Assembly (NCBI GenBank): GCA_965278995.1 | Contig: OZ257136.1 | Location: 1-64,000 of the forward strand | DNA length: 64,000 nt | Origin: JADJYF01 sp965278995 | Lineage (GTDB): Bacteria > Pseudomonadota > Gammaproteobacteria > Ga0077536 | Direction: 5' to 3' | Shown here: positions 26,702 through 35,582 of the stretch, in pieces | Layout of the letters: every line of letters begins with the position of its first letter | How positions within the stretch are numbered: position 1 is the stretch's first letter | Translations under genes and position numbers: made by a program | Notes under the pieces: model-generated | What the model was told of the DNA's origin: nothing | What the model saw: only the letters and a program-made list of their open reading frames with translations | Databases searched by the model: none

Positions 26702-28599
26702 TCGACCATGTCCGGATAGGGATTAGGGCTGTTCAGGAGGATGTCCTGCGCGAAACCTGGAATATGCAGGCGGCCCTCAGTGAACGTAATGTCCTGTTCA
26801 TCGATCAGTGCATCGCCGAAGCGGTAGATGGGCTGCATCGGACCGCTGTTGCATTCGATGTCGTAGGCCTGTGATTGCTCAAGCAGTGCCTCGCGTCGTA
26901 CCCGCCAGTCGTCCATTGCGCGGCGCCCATGGCGTTTTTCCAGCATTGCTTCAGTGCGCCGCGGCGAGATGACGGTGCCAGTTGCGTTGTTGCCGCCGAA
27001 ACCTTTCGAATTGAGGAAGGCGACTTCCGCACGATCGCCGAGTTCGACATCCTTGAGCGCAATCGCCAGTCGTTCGTCGTGGAGATCAGCTGCCAGTGCG
27101 GTCACTGTCTTGATGCCGGGTAGAATGCCATGGCGCAGCACACCGAGCGTATTGACCATTTGATCCGCGCTGGCGGGCGCGAGCGAATGACCGACGAATG
27201 CCTTGACCGCAGTGACCGGCCAATCGTGGATATCGAACGCGCGCGCAACGAGATCGAAAATGCGCGTCTCGGTGGTGCGATTCTGCGGGGTGCTCGAGCC
27301 ATGCGCCTGAACGAAACTTCGCTCACGCACCGCTTGCGCACCGAGCAGGTTGGTCGCCGCCGCAACGGCTTTGCCGAGCGTGACATAATTGCCCGGGCCG
27401 GGCGCGGATATCGATTTCTTGAAACCGTCGGCATTGACGAACACCGCCGTGACTGCGCCATGGATCTGGGCGCCGACTTCGAGCGCGAGCGTATCGTCGA
27501 GCAATACGAAATATTGCCCGGACTCGCCCAGCGTGAAGCCGCAGTTGTCGCCGAAAGGTCGGCTTGCACGTCGATAATCAGGGACGTTCACACCGTCGAG
27601 TTTGCACAAGTTGTCGTCCGTCGCGAGCGCGCTCATTGCGGCATAGCCTTCGATGATTTCCGAGATCAAAGGCGCTTCGGCATTGCCGACGACGACGATG
27701 CGACGACGGCCCGATTGGATGTCCTCGACCGCGAGACGCAGGTTGTAAAGGAAGGTGGCGCACGCCCCGGCATTGGCGCCAGTGGTACCGACACTGCCGA
27801 GCACGTAAGCGTTGACGAAATCAGCCGGCATCGTATTCAGACCGAGCGGCAGTTGTTTTGAACTCACGCGCCCTCCGCGTAAGCGCGCCTGCAGCATCCC
27901 GCCCGTGCCATTGCCATCGAGCTGGGCCATGGCGCTGGCGGCGTAGACCGCCACTTCGTCCGGCCGAACGTGCGACACCAGGGTGTCCCACTCCAAACCG
28001 ACCGAGCGGACAGCGTCGGAGGCAGCGATGATGGCGAGCTGCAGGCCGCGCGGATGAAAACGCGACGGATAGAGCGCCGCCGGATCGAAACCGCTCGGCA
28101 GTTGACCGGCAGCCTGCACGGCAAGTTTGCGCCGGGTTTCGACCAGGAGCTGGGTGCCACCGGCGATACGCAGGCGAACCACGGTATCGTTCTGCTCGAC
28201 GATGTCCCAGCCGGCCGGCAGCGGATTCGGCAGGTCGCGCTTCGGCAAGCTCAACAGGTTGCCGCCAGCAGTGCCGTCAGCGACCGTCAGGGCGAGATTG
28301 CCTGGCACCTGATCGGGATCGAAGCGGCTGCTTTCGAGCTGCCGGATCAAGGTGCCGTCGAGCACGGCACGTTCGAGCGCAGTATAAGCAGCACCATCTA
28401 TCGGCGCGCCAGCGTTGTCGACCAGCCGGCCATCGACCAGCCGCCCGAGATTCATCATCGCGGCCAACGAGATCACGGTGTCGCGCCGCTGGGCGGCGCC
28501 GGTACTCTCCCAGATGATGCGGTGATAAGCGTGATGGAACGACGAACGACCGGCCGGACTCACGCCGCCGAAGCCAACGATCACGGGCAAACGCTGCAT
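26698..28599 (-). CDS. large beta-ketoacyl synthase (condensing enzyme)
   Basis: A protein of about 633 residues of the FabB/FabF superfamily but longer than the usual 410. The catalytic cysteine is in ANAGACATFLY, and the two histidines in VQAHGSSTPQNRT and KAFVGHSLAPAS, so it should be an active condensing enzyme. The start at ATG 28599 follows AGGAAGC and begins at QRLPVIVGFGG; the open frame to 29055 is only an extension. The extra length is between the N-terminal VGFGG and the active site. It is followed by a coupled PaaI thioesterase. The acyl product is not known. Confidence 0.88.
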   Translation of the reverse strand: MQRLPVIVGFGGVSPAGRSSFHHAYHRIIWESTGAAQRRDTVISLAAMMNLGRLVDGRLVDNAGAPIDGAAYTALERAVLDGTLIRQLESSRFDPDQVPGNLALTVADGTAGGNLLSLPKRDLPNPLPAGWDIVEQNDTVVRLRIAGGTQLLVETRRKLAVQAAGQLPSGFDPAALYPSRFHPRGLQLAIIAASDAVRSVGLEWDTLVSHVRPDEVAVYAASAMAQLDGNGTGGMLQARLRGGRVSSKQLPLGLNTMPADFVNAYVLGSVGTTGANAGACATFLYNLRLAVEDIQSGRRRIVVVGNAEAPLISEIIEGYAAMSALATDDNLCKLDGVNVPDYRRASRPFGDNCGFTLGESGQYFVLLDDTLALEVGAQIHGAVTAVFVNADGFKKSISAPGPGNYVTLGKAVAAATNLLGAQAVRERSFVQAHGSSTPQNRTTETRIFDLVARAFDIHDWPVTAVKAFVGHSLAPASADQMVNTLGVLRHGILPGIKTVTALAADLHDERLAIALKDVELGDRAEVAFLNSKGFGGNNATGTVISPRRTEAMLEKRHGRRAMDDWRVRREALLEQSQAYDIECNSGPMQPIYRFGDALIDEQDITFTEGRLHIPGFAQDILLNSPNPYPDMVE

Positions 28600-28703
28600 G
28601 GAGAGCTTCCTGATTGAACCTGCTCGTATTCTAGGCTCCCGGCGTGGCATCGTTTGCGGCGTTTGGGACATATAATCCGGCATATGCGCCAAAAGACCTG
28701 CCA

Positions 28704-29768
28704 ATGCGCCCAGTGAAAGCTTTCGGTGAAGCGCTCTCTGTCGGCTTCGTGCTGTGCCCCGGTATGTTGACGACGGGCACCGCGCTGCCGTTCGAGATGT
28801 GGCTGGCGGCCATCGATTACCGGCGCGCGCGCCGCTTGCCGGGGCGGGCCTTGAACACGCACCTGATTGCCGCCGATGTGGCATCCGCCGAAACCGACCA
28901 CGGGCGTCTGGCGCTGCGGGCGACGACGACTCTGGCGGACTGTCCGCTGCTCGATGTGATTTATCTGCCGGCGCTGTGGCGAAATCCTTCCGCTGCGCGG
29001 CGCCTGACCGCCTGCCTGACGCCGTGGTTGCGAGCGCAATACGCCCACGGTGCACATATCGCCGCTGTCAGTAGCGGTGTGAGTCTGCTTGCCGCCAGTG
29101 GTCTGCTCGATGGCCGCGCAGCAACAACCCACTGGTATTACTTCGATCGTTTCGAACGGGATTATCCGGCAGTGCAGTTGAAGCGCCGATTCTTCATCAC
29201 CCAAGCCGATACGCTGTATTGCGCGGCAAGCATCAATTCGCTGGCCGATGTCTCGGTACATCTCATCGAGCAAGCCTACGACAGTGCCACCGCGCGCCAC
29301 GTCGAGCGCAATTTCTCGCACGAGATCCGCCGCAGTTACGAGAGTTATCGCTATACCGACAGCGGCGGGACGCCGCTCGATGATGAAGTCGTGGTCGAAG
29401 CCCAGGCCTGGATCAGCAGCAATTTGGCCAGTCCAGAACCGATAGCGCTGCTTGCCGGCCGGCTCGGCATCAGTGCTCGTACACTCGCGCGGCGATTTCT
29501 GGCCGCGCTCGGCGCGAGCCCGCGCCTGTATTGGCAGCGTCAACGCATCCAGCAGGCCAAGGAATTGCTCGAACTCAGCAATCTGACCATCGGCGAGATA
29601 GCGACCAGGGTCGGTTATGACGATGCCGGCTATTTCTCGCGTTTGTTCCAGCGCGAAATGTCGGTCGGACCGTTAGCGTACCGCCAGACGGTCCGCGCGA
29701 AACTATTCCGGGCGGCCGCGGGTGTCAATCCGGTAGACATCGGCAGCTCGCCAGGAAACACGCTATAA
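28704..29768 (+). CDS. GlxA-like AraC-family regulator (DJ-1/PfpI-like N-terminus)
   Basis: A regulator of about 354 residues. Residues 1-190 look like a DJ-1/PfpI-type amidotransferase-fold sensor domain, as in GlxA/FtrA proteins, with SSGVSLLAASGLLDGR where that fold has its nucleophile elbow; serine replaces cysteine. Residues 230-330 carry the two AraC helix-turn-helices (LAGRLGISARTLARRF and IGEIATRVGYDDAGYFSRLF). ATG 28704 was preferred to GTG 28644. It is divergent from the ketosynthase gene (104 bases between starts) and may regulate it. Confidence 0.82.
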   Translation: MRPVKAFGEALSVGFVLCPGMLTTGTALPFEMWLAAIDYRRARRLPGRALNTHLIAADVASAETDHGRLALRATTTLADCPLLDVIYLPALWRNPSAARRLTACLTPWLRAQYAHGAHIAAVSSGVSLLAASGLLDGRAATTHWYYFDRFERDYPAVQLKRRFFITQADTLYCAASINSLADVSVHLIEQAYDSATARHVERNFSHEIRRSYESYRYTDSGGTPLDDEVVVEAQAWISSNLASPEPIALLAGRLGISARTLARRFLAALGASPRLYWQRQRIQQAKELLELSNLTIGEIATRVGYDDAGYFSRLFQREMSVGPLAYRQTVRAKLFRAAAGVNPVDIGSSPGNTL

Positions 29769-29929
29769 AACATCCCGTTATGACCTGAGCGCCGGAGATC
29801 CGGTGAACAATGTCCAGTCGGGGTTCATGAATTTGTCAGAAAGTTTTACAGCGCGGCCACACTACATGAAGGCATTCTCTGTAAGCTGATGATCATGCAC
29901 CAGATAATCTTCTGGCAGAGTAATTGCTA

Positions 29930-30112
29930 CAACGAATTCAGACGGAAGTCCGTTCCGTTCATCTGACGTGGATGCGTCGCGGTGCCGCAGCCTGACTTTC
30001 GAGTTGCGCTGATGCACGGCGGAGGATTGCGCTCGGATCGTGCCTGGCGGCCGTTTAACGTAAACGCTCCGCACTCATCAGGCCCCGCCATCATGGCGGG
30101 GCCTTTTTTTTT
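29930..30112 (+). ncRNA. candidate structured small RNA or metY leader
   Basis: The 440-base gap before metY has no credible gene but holds a run of hairpins on the plus strand: ACGGAA-N5-TTCCGT near 29942-29958, GCGG-TG-CCGC near 29979-29988, a GCACG/CGTGC pairing near 30015-30043, the perfect repeat CGTTTA-ACG-TAAACG near 30052-30066, and then a strong terminator (30081-30112). This is what a discrete small RNA or a terminator-type riboswitch would look like. I do not recognise a SAM, SAH, SRP, tmRNA or RNase P consensus. The 5' end is a guess. Confidence 0.4.
30081..30112 (+). terminator. strong intrinsic terminator
   Basis: GGCCCCGCC-ATCAT-GGCGGGGCC, a perfect nine-base stem with a five-base loop, is followed by nine T. 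It is a textbook rho-independent terminator. It lies 311 bases after the stop of the nearest upstream plus-strand gene and 96 bases before metY, so it more likely ends a separate RNA or controls metY. Confidence 0.93.
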
Positions 30113-30208
30113 GAACACCGGCACCGGGCACGCAAGTATTATCGCGTTTGGTTTCAGTGCACCCATGCTCAGCAGGCGGGCGGCGCTGACCCCGACAATC
30201 AGGAGAGC

Positions 30209-31507
30209 ATGATGGCCGGCCCGAAATATCTAGGCTTCGATACCTTGTCACTGCACGCCGGGCAACGCCCTGATCCGGCGACAGGCGCACGCGCCGTGCC
30301 GGTCTATCAGACGGTTTCATTCGTCTTCGACGACAGCGATACCGCCGCTTCGCGTTTCGATATGGCGCGTTCAGGTCACGTCTATTCGCGGATCTCGAAT
30401 CCAACCGTGGCTGTACTCGAAGAACGACTGGCAGCGCTGGAGGGCGGTGTCGGTGCCGTGTGTACGGCGTCCGGTATGGCGGCCATCCATCTTGCCGTTG
30501 TTACGCTTGGTGGCGCAGGCAGTCATATCGTCGCGTCGCGTTCGCTGTATGGCGGTACGCATAATCTGTTCAGCTATACGCTGCCACGTTTCGGCATCGA
30601 GACAACGTTCGTCGATCCGCGCGATCCGGCGGCGTTCAGTGCAGCCGTGCGCGACAACACCGTACTGATGTTTGCTGAGACAGTCGGTAATCCGCGTTGT
30701 GAAGTACTCGATGTGCCCGAAGTCGCCCGTCGTGCGCATGACGCCGGCCTGCCGCTGGTCCTGGATGCGACGCTGACAACGCCTGCACTGATGCAGCCAT
30801 TAGCGCTCGGCGCGGATATCGTCGTTCATTCGCTGACCAAGTTCATAGGTGGTCATGGTGTAGCGCTGGGCGGCGCGTTGATCGACGGCGGGCGTTTCGA
30901 TTGGGAAGCACAGGGCGCTCGCTTCAGCACATTGAACGAACCTTATGCAGGATTTCACGGTGTCAACTTCAGTGAAGAGTTCGGCCCGAAAGCGTTCATC
31001 ATGCGCGCGCGCCGCGAAGGCCTTCGCGATTTCGGCGCGACCCTCGCGCCGGCAGCGGCTTTCCAGTTGCTGCAAGGTCTTGAGACATTACCGCTGCGCA
31101 TGGCGCGGCATGTCGAGAATGCAACTGCAGTGGCGGCTTTTCTCGCCACGCAGGAAGCTGTCTCCAACGTGACCTACCCCGCGCTGCCGACGCATCCGGA
31201 CCATGCGCTCGCCCAGCGCCTGTTGCCGCGTGGCTCCGGCGCGGTGTTCAGTTTCGACGTACGCGGTGGTCGCGAGGCAGGCCGCAAATTGATCGAGAGC
31301 CTGACACTGTTCTCTCATCTGGCCAATGTCGGCGACGCCAAATCACTGGTCATCCATCCGGCCTCGACCACGCACAGTCGCATGGATGCCGAAGCGCTCG
31401 CTGCCGCCGGCATCTCGCCCGGGATGGTGCGGTTGTCGGTCGGACTCGAAGACTCAGGTGATCTCATCGACGACCTGACCCGAGCCCTCTACCGTTCTCA
31501 GAAATAG
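30209..31507 (+). CDS. metY: O-acetylhomoserine sulfhydrylase (MetY type)
   Basis: A 432-residue PLP enzyme of the Cys/Met metabolism family that adds sulfide to an O-acylhomoserine to give homocysteine. The PLP lysine is in HSLTKFIGGHG at about residue 210, and YSRISNPT and SGMAAIH are family motifs. The length and the insertion around NEPYAGFHGVNFSEEFG fit MetY rather than the shorter MetZ/MetB, so O-acetylhomoserine is the likely substrate, though O-succinylhomoserine cannot be excluded. ATG at 30209 or 30212 follows AGGAG. The upstream structured region with a terminator may regulate it. Confidence 0.9.
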   Translation: MMAGPKYLGFDTLSLHAGQRPDPATGARAVPVYQTVSFVFDDSDTAASRFDMARSGHVYSRISNPTVAVLEERLAALEGGVGAVCTASGMAAIHLAVVTLGGAGSHIVASRSLYGGTHNLFSYTLPRFGIETTFVDPRDPAAFSAAVRDNTVLMFAETVGNPRCEVLDVPEVARRAHDAGLPLVLDATLTTPALMQPLALGADIVVHSLTKFIGGHGVALGGALIDGGRFDWEAQGARFSTLNEPYAGFHGVNFSEEFGPKAFIMRARREGLRDFGATLAPAAAFQLLQGLETLPLRMARHVENATAVAAFLATQEAVSNVTYPALPTHPDHALAQRLLPRGSGAVFSFDVRGGREAGRKLIESLTLFSHLANVGDAKSLVIHPASTTHSRMDAEALAAAGISPGMVRLSVGLEDSGDLIDDLTRALYRSQK

Positions 31508-31516
31508 GAGCGAGCG

Positions 31517-32305
31517 ATGTATTTCGAGGTTGCGGGGAGTCGCGTTTTCGCCGCGGGAGATTTGAACCCGCCGGCAAAGTTACCGGTTGTCGTGCTGCTG
31601 CATGGTGCGGCGATGGATCACAGCATCTGGGTCTATCACACGCGTTACTTCATGCATGTCGGGCGCGCTGTGATTGCGCTCGATTTGCCTGGCCATGGTC
31701 GCTCGGGCGGCGAACCACTGAATTCCGTGCCGGCAATGGCGGCGTGGGTGCTGGCCTGTTGCGACGCGCTCGGGGTGGAAGACATTGCGCTGGCTGGCCA
31801 CAGCATGGGCGCGTTGGCAGCGCTGGCGACAGCTGCGGCAGCGCCGGCAAGGGTGCGCTCGCTTGCGCTGCTCGGCTGCGCTTTCCCGATGGCGGTCAGT
31901 GACGTCCTGTTGAACGCAGCCCGTGCCGAACTGCCGGCGGCGCGCGACATGATGATGCTGTGGGGGCACGGTGGCGATGCCCAGATCGGCGGCAATCCGG
32001 TCGCCGGCATTCATATCATCCAGTTCGCGCTGCGGTTGCTCGAGCGTGCGGCGCCGGGCGTCCTGTTCAACGATCTGAACGCCTGCAACGCCTACGCCAG
32101 CGGTTTTGATGATGCCGCCCGCATACGTGCCCGGACGACGCTCATCTGCGGCACAGACGACAAGATGACACCGCTGGTCGCCGCGCGCGAACTGGCGTCG
32201 CGTATCGACGGCGCCACGCTCGCTCGCGTTGCCGGTTCCGGCCATATCATGATGAGCGAACAACCCGAAGCGACGCACCGATGCCTGGTGGCGGCACTCG
32301 CTTGA
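31517..32305 (+). CDS. alpha/beta hydrolase
   Basis: A 262-residue alpha/beta-fold hydrolase. The oxyanion HG (LLHGAAMDHS), the nucleophile elbow GHSMGAL near residue 95, the acid in ICGTDDKMTP and the histidine in VAGSGHIMM are all present, so it should be active. The substrate is unknown. It lies nine bases after metY; homoserine acetyltransferase (MetX) also has this fold, but this protein is too short and lacks MetX marks. It probably shares the metY transcript. Confidence 0.88.
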   Translation: MYFEVAGSRVFAAGDLNPPAKLPVVVLLHGAAMDHSIWVYHTRYFMHVGRAVIALDLPGHGRSGGEPLNSVPAMAAWVLACCDALGVEDIALAGHSMGALAALATAAAAPARVRSLALLGCAFPMAVSDVLLNAARAELPAARDMMMLWGHGGDAQIGGNPVAGIHIIQFALRLLERAAPGVLFNDLNACNAYASGFDDAARIRARTTLICGTDDKMTPLVAARELASRIDGATLARVAGSGHIMMSEQPEATHRCLVAALA

Positions 32306-32319
32306 GTTCTGGCGGGCGC

Positions 32320-33591
32320 ATGGCGGCAGTTGAAAATCCCGCCGCTGCCGCGTTGCCGCCTCGCGGTTCGACGCTGATTTACGCGAAGTCCGCGTTGATC
32401 CTGTTCACGCTCGGTTGCTTTGCTACCGAGCATCTTGTGCACTATCCCGTTGCACTGATGGCACTGCTCGGACTGCTGGACGCCGCCATCCGGCCTGGCG
32501 CGCTGCGAGAATCCCGGGTTGGTCATCTGCTGTTGCTGTTCGCCTTGATCTGGCTGCCGATGCTGTGCGCCTGGCCAGATGCCGTTGCGCCGGAGCGTAC
32601 GACGAAAACCGTACTGCTCTATCTGCATCTATTGCCCGCCGCTTATTTCGTGCTGCGTGCCTGCTGTGAGGCCGAAGTGCTCCGACTGGTCAGCCTCGGT
32701 GCAGCGGTGTTGGTGTGTTTTGTCGCGTTCGATGCGTTCGTGCAGCTGATCTGGCACACCGACCTGTTCGGTTATCCGTATGCCGACGGCATCCTGAAAG
32801 GCGTGTTTTATCCGAAGCAGCGGCTGGGCTTGTTCCTGGCCGTGTTCGCTCCGCTCGCAGTCGATGCGATTCTGCGCTGGTGTCGGCAGTATCCGCAGCT
32901 GTGGCTGTTTTTGATCCCGCTGGCGCTGGCCATCGTGATGTCGCTGAAACGGAGTGCCTGGCTGATGCTCGCGGTCGGCATGGCGGTCTACGCCTGTCTG
33001 CGCTGGCGGCAGTCGGCACGGCGTATCGAGCGGCGTCTGCTGCTGCGGCTTACCATTGTCGTCATCGTTGCCGTGTCGGCAGCAGGGGTGAGTACGCCAG
33101 TAGTGCACCGCATGGCCGAGACGCGCGGCCTGTTCGGCGGCGAGCGCGCTGACATCGACAGAGCCAGTGGCTACCGACTGTCGTTATGGCAGACCGGTTA
33201 TCGGATGTTCCGTGCCAACTGGTTGAACGGCGTTGGCCCGCGCGGCTATCGCGAGGCGTATGCGACCTATGCGCCAGATGACGATTTCTGGCTGGCCCGT
33301 AACGGTACCGGTCAGACGCATCCGCACCTGCTGGTGGCCGAAGTCGCGGCTGAAACGGGTGTCATCGGACTACTCGGTTTCGCGCTGAGCTATTGCCTCA
33401 TCGTTCGCCTGTTACTGCTGCCCACGGTCGGCAGAACGGTGCCGGTGTGGATGATCGCCGCCGGCCTGGCCTGGTTTCCGTTGAATGCGCACCTCGCCTT
33501 CTACGGTTCCTACTGGTCGACGCTGGCCTGGTTGCTGCTCGCTATCGGACTGGCTGCTTCACGGCTGCCGGCGACCCCGCGCGGCGGCTGA
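32320..33591 (+). CDS. O-antigen ligase/polymerase-like (Wzy_C) membrane protein
   Basis: A protein of about 423 residues with ten or more hydrophobic segments and the Wzy_C/WaaL-type central loop (NGVGPRGYREAY and TGQTHPHLLVAEVAAETG, near residues 290-350), as in enzymes that ligate or polymerise O-antigen or related glycans on undecaprenyl diphosphate in the inner membrane. ATG 32320 follows GGCGGGC; ATG 32281 would overlap the hydrolase gene. No other polysaccharide genes surround it. It is convergent with the dihydropteroate-synthase-like gene. Confidence 0.8.
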   Translation: MAAVENPAAAALPPRGSTLIYAKSALILFTLGCFATEHLVHYPVALMALLGLLDAAIRPGALRESRVGHLLLLFALIWLPMLCAWPDAVAPERTTKTVLLYLHLLPAAYFVLRACCEAEVLRLVSLGAAVLVCFVAFDAFVQLIWHTDLFGYPYADGILKGVFYPKQRLGLFLAVFAPLAVDAILRWCRQYPQLWLFLIPLALAIVMSLKRSAWLMLAVGMAVYACLRWRQSARRIERRLLLRLTIVVIVAVSAAGVSTPVVHRMAETRGLFGGERADIDRASGYRLSLWQTGYRMFRANWLNGVGPRGYREAYATYAPDDDFWLARNGTGQTHPHLLVAEVAAETGVIGLLGFALSYCLIVRLLLLPTVGRTVPVWMIAAGLAWFPLNAHLAFYGSYWSTLAWLLLAIGLAASRLPATPRGG

Positions 33592-33616
33592 GCGTGCCAC
33601 CGCGCGCCACGGTTGT

Positions 33617-35020
33617 TCAACGCTTGCGATTGTGTCGGCGCGCATCCAGCGTGCTCCGTGCGGCGGCAAATGACATGGTGTCGGTCGCTTGCTGCGGCAC
33701 CACACAGCCCCAACTCAATTCTTCGTCTTGGGTATAGCGCTTGCCGAGTTGCCAGGCAATCTGGGCGCGGCCCAGTTCCAGACCGAGGTAGAACGCGTGC
33801 GGGGCATCGTTTTCGACGCCGAGTTGCGGATACAGATCGTAGGGGTCAAGCGCCGAGTGCAGGCCGTGTCGATTAAAAATATGCAGCCCATCACTGCTGA
33901 CCTGGATGCGGAAATTATCGTCGGCAACTTCACTGGCCAGTTCGGCGACCTCGGTCGCGCTGTAGGGGAATGGTCGCCGGTCGTGCAGGGCCAGCAAGCC
34001 TTCGTCGATATGACGCGGCGGCACGTGCTCCTCGCGCGCCGCGAACATGACCCGCCGCGCGTGGGCCATTTCGCGAACCGTACTGCGGCAATGCGGACTG
34101 ACTGCAGTCGTCAGTACGGCCGTGATGTGCAGTTCCGAGATGATGCCGAGCAGCACCGTGTTCAGACCGAGACTGTCGCAATGCGTGAGTTCGGACAGAT
34201 TACCGGTACCCATCAGTATGGCGATATCCGGATATCGTTGACGCAAATCCGCATACCGCGCGAGCGAGCGGGTAAAACCGTAGTGTATCGGGTCTAACAC
34301 CGGATCGGCGAAGAACGCGAGTCCGCGGTCGCGCGCCAGTTCGATGGCGCGAACGAGGCTGTCGATATCGCCTGGCCGGGCCGGGATCAAAATAGGCGTA
34401 CAGTCGCTGCCGGCGACCAGATCGAGCGTCTTGTCGGTGAGACTGAAGACATAATCGGCACCGGCTGCAATGCCACGCACGAGCTCACTCGTTGCCAGCG
34501 AATCGACGCTGACTTTGAAGCCATCGTGCTTGAGCGCCGCGATCGACGCTTCGAGGTGTAAGAACGGCACATCCGGCAGACAGCCCAGGTCGATGACATC
34601 GGCGCCATCGTCACGATAAGCCCGCGCTCGCGCGACGATGCTCTCGACATCGAGCAGCGGCGCGTCGACTATCTCGGCGAAAATGAGCACATCGGAACGA
34701 TCAAGTACGCGCGCCTTGGCCTGGGTACCAAAATAGGCCGGCAGATCTTTCAGTTCTTCCGGGCCACGCTCGAAAGGTAAACCGAAATGGTGACTCAATT
34801 CGTCGAGGTCGCCACGGCAGCGGCCGGGCAGGATCACGCGCGAAAAGGCCGCGACATCGCCCAGACGCTTTTTCAGCAGTTTGACTGTGAGCAACGCCGC
34901 CACCGCCACGCCCGGAACGCGGATGTCGTAAGTGAAGTTCCGAGGTTCCAGACTGGAAAGCACCCGTTCGAGGCTTTTCCGAGCCAGTTTGCCGGTGACG
35001 AAGAGCAGATGTTCGGCCAT
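33617..35020 (-). CDS. dihydropteroate synthase-related protein (TIGR00284/DUF6513 type)
   Basis: A 467-residue protein. Residues 1-110 are the small N-terminal domain of the DUF6513 type (LLFVTGKLARKSLERVL), and 125-300 a pterin-binding TIM-barrel-like region resembling dihydropteroate synthase (DDGADVIDLGCLPD, DGFKVSVDSLAT, PDIAILMGTGNLSELT). Relatives occur with tetrahydromethanopterin genes of methanogens and methylotrophs and are thought to act in pterin synthesis. No other pterin or C1 gene is in the window, so its role here is open. It is single, with its own 5' region. Confidence 0.8.
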   Translation of the reverse strand: MAEHLLFVTGKLARKSLERVLSSLEPRNFTYDIRVPGVAVAALLTVKLLKKRLGDVAAFSRVILPGRCRGDLDELSHHFGLPFERGPEELKDLPAYFGTQAKARVLDRSDVLIFAEIVDAPLLDVESIVARARAYRDDGADVIDLGCLPDVPFLHLEASIAALKHDGFKVSVDSLATSELVRGIAAGADYVFSLTDKTLDLVAGSDCTPILIPARPGDIDSLVRAIELARDRGLAFFADPVLDPIHYGFTRSLARYADLRQRYPDIAILMGTGNLSELTHCDSLGLNTVLLGIISELHITAVLTTAVSPHCRSTVREMAHARRVMFAAREEHVPPRHIDEGLLALHDRRPFPYSATEVAELASEVADDNFRIQVSSDGLHIFNRHGLHSALDPYDLYPQLGVENDAPHAFYLGLELGRAQIAWQLGKRYTQDEELSWGCVVPQQATDTMSFAAARSTLDARRHNRKR

Positions 35021-35213
35021 GGGGAGCGATCCGCGTCGATCTGGAGGGTAGTCGCCAGTGTAAGCCCAATTCGACGCAGGGCGACTCGAACGCGACCTCA
35101 GCTCGTGGGCGCCCGGGCCGCTACATTATTTTGCGCCATCAGCTTGTGACAGCGTCCGGACTGGACTAGCTTTTAAGATGGAGCGTTTCACTCGCAAACG
35201 TCTGGAGGATCTT

Positions 35214-35435
35214 ATGTTGGAATTCGATCAGGCTACGGTTGACCGGCTGTTGAACAGCGATAGCGGCTTCAAGCGGCTCTACGACAAACACTGCATGCTC
35301 AACGCAAAAGTCGACAAGGTAACCGCAGGTGACGAAGCGATGGAGCAATTCGAACTCGAAACATTGAAAAAAGAGAAACTGATGATCCGGGACCGGATGC
35401 AGGCAATGGTCCAGGCGCAAAATCGGAGACACTGA
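35214..35435 (+). CDS. YdcH family protein (DUF465)
   Basis: A 73-residue protein of the DUF465/YdcH family, small coiled-coil cytoplasmic proteins of unknown function common in proteobacteria. The start ATG 35214 follows a strong TGGAGGA and gives the standard family length; an in-frame ATG at 35178 has no ribosome site. The helical pattern (FKRLYDKHCMLNAKVDKV, then a charged helix to KDRM-type ending) is typical. An eight-base GC hairpin follows the gene at 35473-35494 but has no T-run. Confidence 0.9.
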   Translation: MLEFDQATVDRLLNSDSGFKRLYDKHCMLNAKVDKVTAGDEAMEQFELETLKKEKLMIRDRMQAMVQAQNRRH

Positions 35436-35582
35436 AGCCCGCCCCACCCTGACTCGAGGCTACACGCAGTCGCGCGGGGTTCACCGACCCCGCGGCGACA
35501 GGCACTCCGCACCCCGCGACCCGGTCTGTTACGCTAGCAGCCTGCGGCGTACACCCAAACTCCGTCGCCGCGGAGCCCACTT

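Noticed and set aside
28600..29055. N-terminal extension of the ketosynthase frame
   Set aside because: It overlaps the divergent regulator gene, and the ribosome site and family start are at 28599.
29930..30112. SAM or SAH riboswitch
   Set aside because: The position suits one, but I cannot match any known consensus core; left as an unassigned structured RNA.
29982..30212. 76-codon plus-strand open frame before metY
   Set aside because: It runs through the terminator hairpin, has no ribosome site and no protein-like pattern.
31517..32305. MetX homoserine acetyltransferase for the metY neighbour
   Set aside because: The protein has the alpha/beta fold but is about 100 residues too short and lacks MetX-specific motifs.
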